Position numbers and translations under genes: made by a program
NCBI RefSeq assembly: GCF_963169125.1
Contig: NC_084793.1
Coordinates: 141,772,297 to 141,836,296, forward strand
Direction of reading: 5' to 3'
From: Humulus lupulus
Taxonomy: Eukaryota; Streptophyta; Magnoliopsida; Rosales; Cannabaceae
DNA: 64,000 nt
The notes under the pieces: generated by a model
Databases searched by the model: none
The model's input: only the letters and a program-made list of their open reading frames with translations
Told to the model about the DNA's origin: nothing
Part shown: positions 57,538 to 64,000 of the stretch, piece by piece
Position numbering within the stretch: the stretch's first letter is position 1
How the letters are laid out: the number at the start of each line of letters is the position of its first letter

Positions 57538-57620
57538 CTAAAGCAAATGAGGCATCTCTCTCATTCCCATGTTTCTTACATGCTCCTTAAAAGATTTTAT
57601 GGATAAAGTCTTTGTGAAAG
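57538..57620 (-). pseudogene. Copia element O: C-terminus of pol
   Basis: The minus-strand frame reads FTKTLSIKSFKEHVRNMGM and MPHLL followed by TAG (57538-57540). This is the characteristic end of Ty1/copia RNase H (TK.L......H....G). The fragment is cut at 57620 by the insertion of element K. Confidence 0.8.
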
Positions 57621-58417
57621 TGTTATACCCAGATTTCGAGCTATGTTAAATATGACCTCGAAAGTTGGATTCACAAACAAGTGGACTCATAAGGTTGGAA
57701 GTATGCTCCAGGATTAAATATCGAGCCTGCAGGACATAGACGACCTCGAATATGGTGACCTCGGAGTGTTCATGATCTCGAAAGGTAGCTCCGGAGACGC
57801 ATTCATCTTCAGGGATGACCTCGGATCAGGGGTCCCGAGCTCGACGCACATACGATCTCGAAAGCCATGTGACCTCGGGAGATGTCTCTAGCTCGAAAGA
57901 TGGCGGGAAACCTGGGAAGCTAAAGCCTTAGAGATACATGATAACCACCTTGAATATCTATAAGTGTTGTAAATACGAGATATAATCCTCATTTATTACT
58001 GTAAATCCCCTAGAATCGTGGGATATTATTTGGTCAGTTATACGTCCCCTGGTCTTCAGGGGACGTTTCCTTTTATATATGATTATAGGCATTTAAAGCC
58101 ATTAATTTTATTCACAAAAAGAGTAACTACCCAAAATATGTGGGATAGTATTCTGCAGCCTTCTTTATAAATAGAGGGGTTATGCACCATTGTAATGGAC
58201 CGAAATTCTGAACCTTGAGAGAAAACTCTGAAGAATTCATTCCTTAAGAATTTTCAAAGATAATCTTGAGTTTAATAACAGAGACTCGTGGACTAGGCAG
58301 ATTTAACTGCTGAACCACGTAAAAATCATGTGTTTGTATTGTCTTATTTTAATTGGCCATTATCAGTTATTGTTTATGTGCTCTTCTTTCACTGTTTGAC
58401 GAAAAACGGCGTCAACA
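57621..58417 (+). repeat. Element K 5' LTR
   Basis: This 797-bp LTR starts TGTTATACCC and ends GGCGTCAACA. It has a TATA box (TTTATAAATAGAGGGG, about 58163-58178). Many CTCGAAAG and GACCTCG phrases occupy U3, and the ACTCGTGGACTAGGCAGATTTAACTG block lies in U5. The left flank is GAAAG (57616-57620); the matching duplicate would be outside the window. Confidence 0.88.
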
Positions 58418-58420
58418 GTT

Positions 58421-58438
58421 TGGTGCTTTCATTGAGAG
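58421..58438 (+). other. Primer-binding site of element K
   Basis: TGGTGCTTTCATTGAGAG begins three bases after the LTR end, identical to the sites of A and H. Confidence 0.85.
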
Positions 58439-58465
58439 CCTTAAGCATTCATCCCTGAAAAAGTC

Positions 58466-61400
58466 ATGGCCACTAATAATCAGAACACACCTAAGGAAAA
58501 TTACCCAAGACGTCCTGGAAAACAACCAATGGAGAACCCGGATGTTGAGGAGAGAAGTGGGTCTTCTGATTCCCAAGGACCACCTCCTCCACCAAGAGAT
58601 GAGGATATGTACTACAATCCTGAGCGGTACGTTCCTATTGTGGAACTTGAAAACCGACAACTAAAGCAGCTGTTGGCAGATGCCAACAAACGGAATGAGG
58701 AGTTGACAAGGATAGCCGCAGAGGCGCAGGTGGCTCAGCCCCCGCCTCCGCGCGAAAACCAAGTCCCTCCTCCAAGGGACGTGCATGTTCCTCCCCGGAG
58801 GCCCCGCGGGCGCCCGCGAAAAGATGCTGCCACAAGGAGGCCGACTCAACCTCCGGCACCAGCAGAGCCATCCGCTCCACCTAGGCCCTAGAGGAGTACT
58901 CGAGCTCAGGCCCCGGCTAACCCGCCTGTGGAAGTGCCTGCAGGAGCTGAGAATAACTGAACCCCTGCAGAGGCTCGGACTCAGGTACCTGGGAGCGCAC
59001 CGAATGCGACTGACCCATCTCGGGAAAATTCTGGACCCTCTAGGCCGCGACAAGGGTGGCAGCCACCGTCGCCTATACGGTTCCCTCCGTCACCCATAAG
59101 ATATCCTTCGCCCCCACACAGAAACGCTCAACCTGTTCGAAATCAGGATCAAGGGCGTGCGGGGGAAAGACAAGGAAACAGGGAGACTTTCCAGGAGCGG
59201 AGAGGCGCTCCATCTGAGAGAAGTCTGACGTCTCGGTCTCGCACTACGGAGACGAGGCAACGTAGAAAGAATCCATCGCGAAATAACCGAGCAATGAGTT
59301 TCACCAGTGATGAGTCCAGAGAGTCCAGGTCCGTCAGTAAACACGACCGAGGTCGTAAGAATACTGGAAGTCGCAAGAATTGTCCCGACCTGCGAAATCA
59401 TCTGAATCAGAGTCGGGGGAATGGAGATCAAACAAATCCGGACCTGAGGGATCGCTTGAATAGGCGTAGAGATCCCTCGCGGAGACGCGAGCCTGGAATT
59501 ACGATCAATGATAGTCAATTCCAGACAGCACCTCCTACTGACCCAGTCCAAGAAAGAATCGATCAGCTCAAAAGAGCCTTTAGGCTTTTAAAGAATGAAC
59601 GGGGAAATGGTCGATATGAGGACTCTGATGAGGAGCTCGAGCCGTTTGCTCCCCATATTTTTGACACTCAATTTCCTCAAGGGTTTCGGATTCCTCACGT
59701 CCCTATGTTTGAAGGAAAGACCGACCCGTGTAGTCACCTGAGCACGTTCAACACAATCATGAGAGCCAGTAACGTGGGTTACGAGCTCAGGTGCATGTTA
59801 TTTCCAACATCATTGGCAGGACCTGCCAAAAGTTGGTTCGAAAAGTATAAGAGACACTCAATAACCTCATGGGAGCAGTTGTCTAAAGACTTTAAGAAGC
59901 AGTTCAGAGCAATGGCAGGGGTCAGACCAGAAGCATCCACCTTAACTAATGTCCGGCAGCAACCGAGCGAAACATTGAAGAGTTACTTAACAAGATTTAA
60001 TCTGGAAGTAGTCCGAGCTCGGGATGTGGATGACAGTGGACACCTCATGGCTATCCGAGCTGGCGTATTACCGGGAAGTGCCCTTTGGGACGACATGCAA
60101 GGGAAACCGGTAAGGTTAATAACCGAGTTTAACAGATGAGCGCAGAGGTTTGTCAATGTAGAGGAAGCGAGGTCGATGCTCAAAGTGACCTCCCAGTCCG
60201 AAACTACAACGATAAACATCAACTCTGCCTCAACCTCGGCGGACCCAGCGACACCAAAGCCTGCCTCAGAGAACCCCTCCAAGAGGAAAAAGAACGAAGG
60301 AATTAACCCCGAAGCTGAGGGAGGAAAGAAAAATAAAGGGGAGAGGTATTTCTCCGTGTATAAGGTATACACCGAGCTCAATGAGTCTCGGGAGAACATA
60401 TATCTGGCTAATGAAAACCAGGTCCCCTTTAGGCGTCCGGACCCGATGAGAAATCAAAAATCCAAGAGGGATTCCAGTAAATATTGTCGGTTCCACAGAG
60501 ACACCGGACATACAACTGATGAATGTCGACAACTAAAGGACGAGATCGAAGGGTTGATCTCGAGAGGTTACTTCCGACACTATGTCAAAAACCAGAATAC
60601 TGGTCAGGCGGCCGTGAGCCAGAGAGTAGCCGCGCCTCCAACCACACAAAACAATAACTCCCGATCTCGGGAAGAAGATAGGCCCCCGCCGATAGATGGA
60701 GAGGATGTAATAACCATCTCGGGAGGGCCTCATCTCGCAGGAGGGGGTAGGAATGCCCAAAAGAGGTATGTTAACGAGTTGAAGACAGGGGACGGGTCTC
60801 CTTATGAACCCGAACCTAGGGCACCAAAAAGCCAGAGGATTGAAACACAATCGATAACCTTCACCGAGGAAGACGCCTCCCATGTCCAGTTCCCTCATCA
60901 TGATCAGCTGGTCATTACTCTTCAACTGGCCAATAAAAGGGTCCACCGAGTTCTCATAGATAATGGGAGCTCAGTCAACATCCTTTATAAAGCAACCCTC
61001 GAGAAGATGGGACTCTCCCTTCGCGACCTGAAAGCATGTGCAACTACTTTGTACGGCTTTTCAGGAGAAGGAACTGCCTGCATGGGATCTATTGAGCTCC
61101 CCATAACCTTGGGAGACTATCCAGTCTCGGTGACCAAGATAATGGAGTTCGTAGTAGTAGACTTACCATCTGCCTACAATGTGCTGCTCGGGAGACCCGC
61201 CCTGGTCGGGCTGGGGGCAGTTTCATCAGTAAGGCATCTGGCCCTTAAGTTCCCGACCCCTAGCGAAGTCGGGACGTTGAAAGGAGACCAATTGGCAGGG
61301 AGGGAATGCTATAGCATCTCCTTGAGGGGAAAGAAACAAACGAATGCTCAAGCACTCGTCATCGTACAAAACAAAGACGGAACGGTCTTAGAGATTGACG

Positions 61401-61534
61401 AAGAGATCGATCCGAGGATTGAGGAGAAAGTTGACCTCGAACCTTTAGAGGAGCTCGAAGAAATTCAACTCGAGGAAGCTGATCCCTCGAAGAAGGTGAA
61501 GGTCGGAAAACATCTCCAAGACGAGGCAAAATAG
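58466..61534 (+). pseudogene. Element K: gag-protease
   Basis: One frame runs from ATG 58466 to TAG 61532-61534, with three internal stops (TAG 58889-58891, TGA 58958-58960, TGA 60137-60139). Order: acidic N-terminus with YYNPERYVPIVELENRQ; Pro/Arg-rich region; gag core (ERIDQLKRAFRLLKNERG, FEGKTDPCSHLSTFNTIMR, AKSWFEKYKRHSITSWEQL, LKSYLTRFNLEVV, ALWDDMQGKP); zinc knuckle YCRFHRDTGHTTDEC (near 60490); protease with intact VLIDNGSSVNILYKATLEKMG, LYGFSGEGTACMGSIELPIT and VVVDLPSAYNVLLGRPALVG. The acidic tail (EIDPRIEEKVDLEPLEELEE) leads to the final TAG. The internal stops are not shared with J, so they are damage in this copy. Confidence 0.9.
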
Positions 61535-61540
61535 CAATTA
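61529..61540 (+). promoter_or_regulatory. Possible stop-codon read-through site of element K
   Basis: AAA TAG CAA TTA separates gag-protease from pol without change of frame. UAG followed by CAA UUA is the read-through context described for tobamoviruses (UAG CAR YYA). J has TAA CAA TTA at the same place. Confidence 0.6.
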
Positions 61541-64000
61541 ATTTGTTTTTTGAAGAAAAACCAGGATGTCTTCGCGTGGTCGCACTCAGACATGGTGGGG
61601 ATAAGCCCGAATGTAGCAAGCCACACACTAAACATAGACAAAAGCTTTCCTCCGAAGCAACAAAAGCGAAGACAGCTGGACGAAGACAGAAAGAAGGCGT
61701 TAAAGGAGGAGGTTGACAGGTTAAAGGCAAACCGATTCATTAGGGATGCCTTTTACCCTGACTGGGTAGCCAATCCGGTGTTGGTCCCAAAGCCCAATGG
61801 GACGTGGAGAACCTGTATTGAATACTCAGATCTCAACAAAGCTTGCCCAGAAGACTGTTTTCTGTTACCAAGGATTGACCAGCTCGTAGATGCCACGGCG
61901 GGGCATGGCCTGATGTCATTCATGGATGCCTATTCTGGATATAACCAGATTCCCATGCATGCCCCCGACCAAGAACACACGAGCTTCATCACAGATAAAG
62001 GGCTATATTGCTATAATGTCATGCCATTCGGGCTCAAGAATGCTAGAGCCACATACCAGTGGCTCGTAAACATGATGTTTTCGGAACAAATAGGGAACAA
62101 CATGGAGGTTTATGTTGATGACATGCTTGTAAAGTCTCAACTCAAAAAGAACCATGTTGATGACCTCGAAGAGTGCTTTGGCGTGCTCAGGAAATACAAC
62201 ATGAAGCTAAACCCTCAGAAGTGCACTTTCGGAGTATCTTCAGGAAAATTTCTGGGCTTTATTGTGAACTCTCGTGGAATCGAGGCTAACCCCGACAAGA
62301 TCAAGGCCCTGATTGACATGCCCTCACCTCGAAGGCACAAAGATGTCCAAAGTCTGACTGGCAGGATGGCAGCCCTAAGCAGATTCATCTCGAAATCTAC
62401 AGATCGTGGTCTTCCATTTTTCAACTTACTGAGAGGAGGTAAGAAGTTTGAATGGACAGAGGAATGCAAGCTGGCCTTTCAGGAGCTCAAAAAGCACCTA
62501 GCGGAACCACCCATCCTGTCAAAACCCGAAACGGGAGAAGTATTGTACCTATACCTTTCAACCACCGAACACGCGATAAGTGCAGTGCTCGTCCGAGAAG
62601 AAGAGAGGGTGAAAAGACCCGTTTATTACATCAGTAAAAGATTACTGGGGGCAGAGTCAAGATATCCATTGATGGAGAAACTCGCGCTCAGTCTAATTCA
62701 TTCATCTCGTAAGCTCCGCCCCTACTTTCAAGCACATCCCATCCATGTACTGACTGATCAACCACTTAGGCAAATCCTGTCTAAACCAGAAGCTTCAGGT
62801 CGACTTCTTAAATGGGCTGTTGAGCTCGGACAGTTCGAGATCACCTACCACCCGAGAACGACCATTAAGGCACAGGCATTGGCGGACTTTATAGTGGAAT
62901 GTACTGGCATAGCCAACGATGAGGTAATAACCACGGCCCACGAGCTGTGGAAACTTTACGTCGACGACTCGTCAAATGAAAATGGAGCGGGGGCAGGGGT
63001 CATTTTAGTTACCCCCGCGGGAAGCAGATTTCATTCTGCCCTAAGATTTGATTTCAAAGCGTCGAATAATGAGGCCGAATACAAGGCTTTACTCGCGGGA
63101 CTTCGTATAGCTAAGGAGCTCAAAGCTAAAGCTAAAGCTATACATTGCTACAGTGACTCCCAGCTAGTGGTTAATCAAATCTTGGGTGAATACCAGGCTC
63201 GCGGCACGAGAATGGCAGCTTATTTGGAGAAGGCAAAATCAATGTTAGAGTGTTTCGAATTCTATACAATCGAACAGGTTCCCCGCGAGCAGAACTCAAA
63301 TGCAGATGCCTTAGCTCGACTCGCCACGTCCGCCGAAAATGAAGAGCTGAATGTTGTACCCATAGAACACCTATCAGCGCCTAGCATTAACGAGCCAGAA
63401 GAGGAAGATGTGTGTATGATCAAGACAGAGCCGACCTGGATGACTCCGATAGTTGATTATCTCGAAAACAGAGTTCTTCCAAAAGATCGGAACCAAGCTC
63501 GAAAGTTGATGTATCAACTTCCCCGTTACACAATCTTGGATGGAAGGTTGTACCGAAGGGGATATTCCATGACATTACTTAGGTGCGTAACCCCTCCCGA
63601 AGCTAAGAAAATCATTGAAGAAATTCATGAAGGGTTCTGCGGAGATCACACTGGGGGGCACAGCCTGTCCAAGAAGATCATACGCCAGGGATATTTCTGG
63701 CCAACCATTAAAGCAGATTCTTTCGAGTATGTGAAGAAATACGACAAATGCCAGAGATTCGCCACGATACCTCGAGCCCCACCATCCGAGCTGACCATGT
63801 TGACATCCCCATGGCCTTTCGCGGTATGGGGCATCGACCTCATAGGCTCTCTCCCAACTGGCAAAGGCAGAGTGAAATATGCTGCAGTCGCCGTGGATTA
63901 CTTCACAAAATGGACGGAGGCTGAATCGTTGGCAACTATAACCTCAAAGAAGATCCTTGATTTCGTTGTAAAGAGCATCGTGTGCCGATACGGAGTGCCG
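61535..64000 (+). CDS. Element K: pol (RT, two RNase H domains, integrase), open to the window end
   Basis: No stop occurs over 822 codons. The RT carries VLVPKPNGTWRTCIEYSDLNK, FMDAYSGYNQIPMHAPDQEH and intact YVDD (62111-62122). The first RNase H (LYLYLSTTEHAISAVLV) lacks catalytic Asp residues. The archaeal-type RNase H has LYVDDSSNENGAGAG, NNEAEYKALLAGL, CYSDSQLVVNQ and NSNADALARLAT; the usual FDGSS is VDDSS. Integrase begins near 63400 with EGFCGDHTGGHS. Its zinc-binding pair reads YDKC instead of CDKC, a lost Cys. GIDLIGSLPTGKG and VDYFTKWTEAE start the core, and the frame leaves the window at CRYGVP. Dual RNase H assigns K to the Tat lineage. Confidence 0.92.

Noticed and set aside
1..64000. 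tRNA or rRNA genes
   Set aside because: No cloverleaf-like or rRNA-like segment was recognised on either strand by reading. Primer-binding sites are only complementary to a tRNA end.

Overview
This window is plant nuclear DNA, most likely from a eudicot with a repeat-rich genome. The evidence is one intron-rich chloroplast-targeted gene surrounded by nested LTR retrotransposons of three plant lineages: Ty3/gypsy chromovirus, Ty3/gypsy Tat, and Ty1/copia. Species cannot be fixed from the sequence alone. By my reading about 85-90 percent of the window is retrotransposon or retrotransposon debris. The only recognisable host gene is a TIC62-like gene at 41777-46819, minus strand.

Left block (1-10116). 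Element A (minus, gag start plus 5' LTR at 285-1255) is inserted in a long LTR, C (minus, 1256-3471). C abuts the truncated inside of a decayed chromovirus, B (plus, 3472-6713, 3' LTR 6714-8897). B in turn sits in another LTR of the C type, D (minus, to 10116). B has lost most of its reverse transcriptase and carries many stop codons.

Middle block (about 11320-38170). A Tat-type LTR (I, about 11320-11791 plus 29465-29770) was split by a full-length Tat element, H (minus, 11792-11801 plus 17931-29464). H was then hit 10 bp inside its own 3' LTR by a related, internally deleted element, G (plus, 11802-17930, target duplication ACCCT). Both G and H carry a gene on the opposite strand to gag-pol, between integrase and the 3' LTR. 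In H it has three GT-AG introns and a TATA box upstream. To the right lies element J (30456-36621), of the same type as element K at the window end. J is broken by a solo LTR, L, with target duplication AATAG, and by a truncated LTR, E.

Gene block (38170-48116). AT-rich intergenic DNA holds two fold-back MITE-like elements. It is followed by the TIC62-like gene, whose 14 exons all join in phase. An in-frame TAA in exon 11 replaces the serine of the second SPY repeat and would shorten the protein from 593 to 440 residues. Exon 11 has the same phase at both ends, so skipping it would bypass the stop.

Right block (48117-64000). It holds solo LTR M (target duplication TCAAC), an LTR-like remnant N sharing tandem repeats with LTR A, solo LTR F (target duplication GTAAC), a degenerate LTR fragment P, and the 3' end of a copia element, O. 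O is interrupted by the youngest-looking element, K (5' LTR 57621-58417, then gag-pro and pol to the window edge). In K and J, gag-pro and pol lie in one frame, separated by a single stop codon followed by CAA TTA, the tobamovirus-type read-through context.
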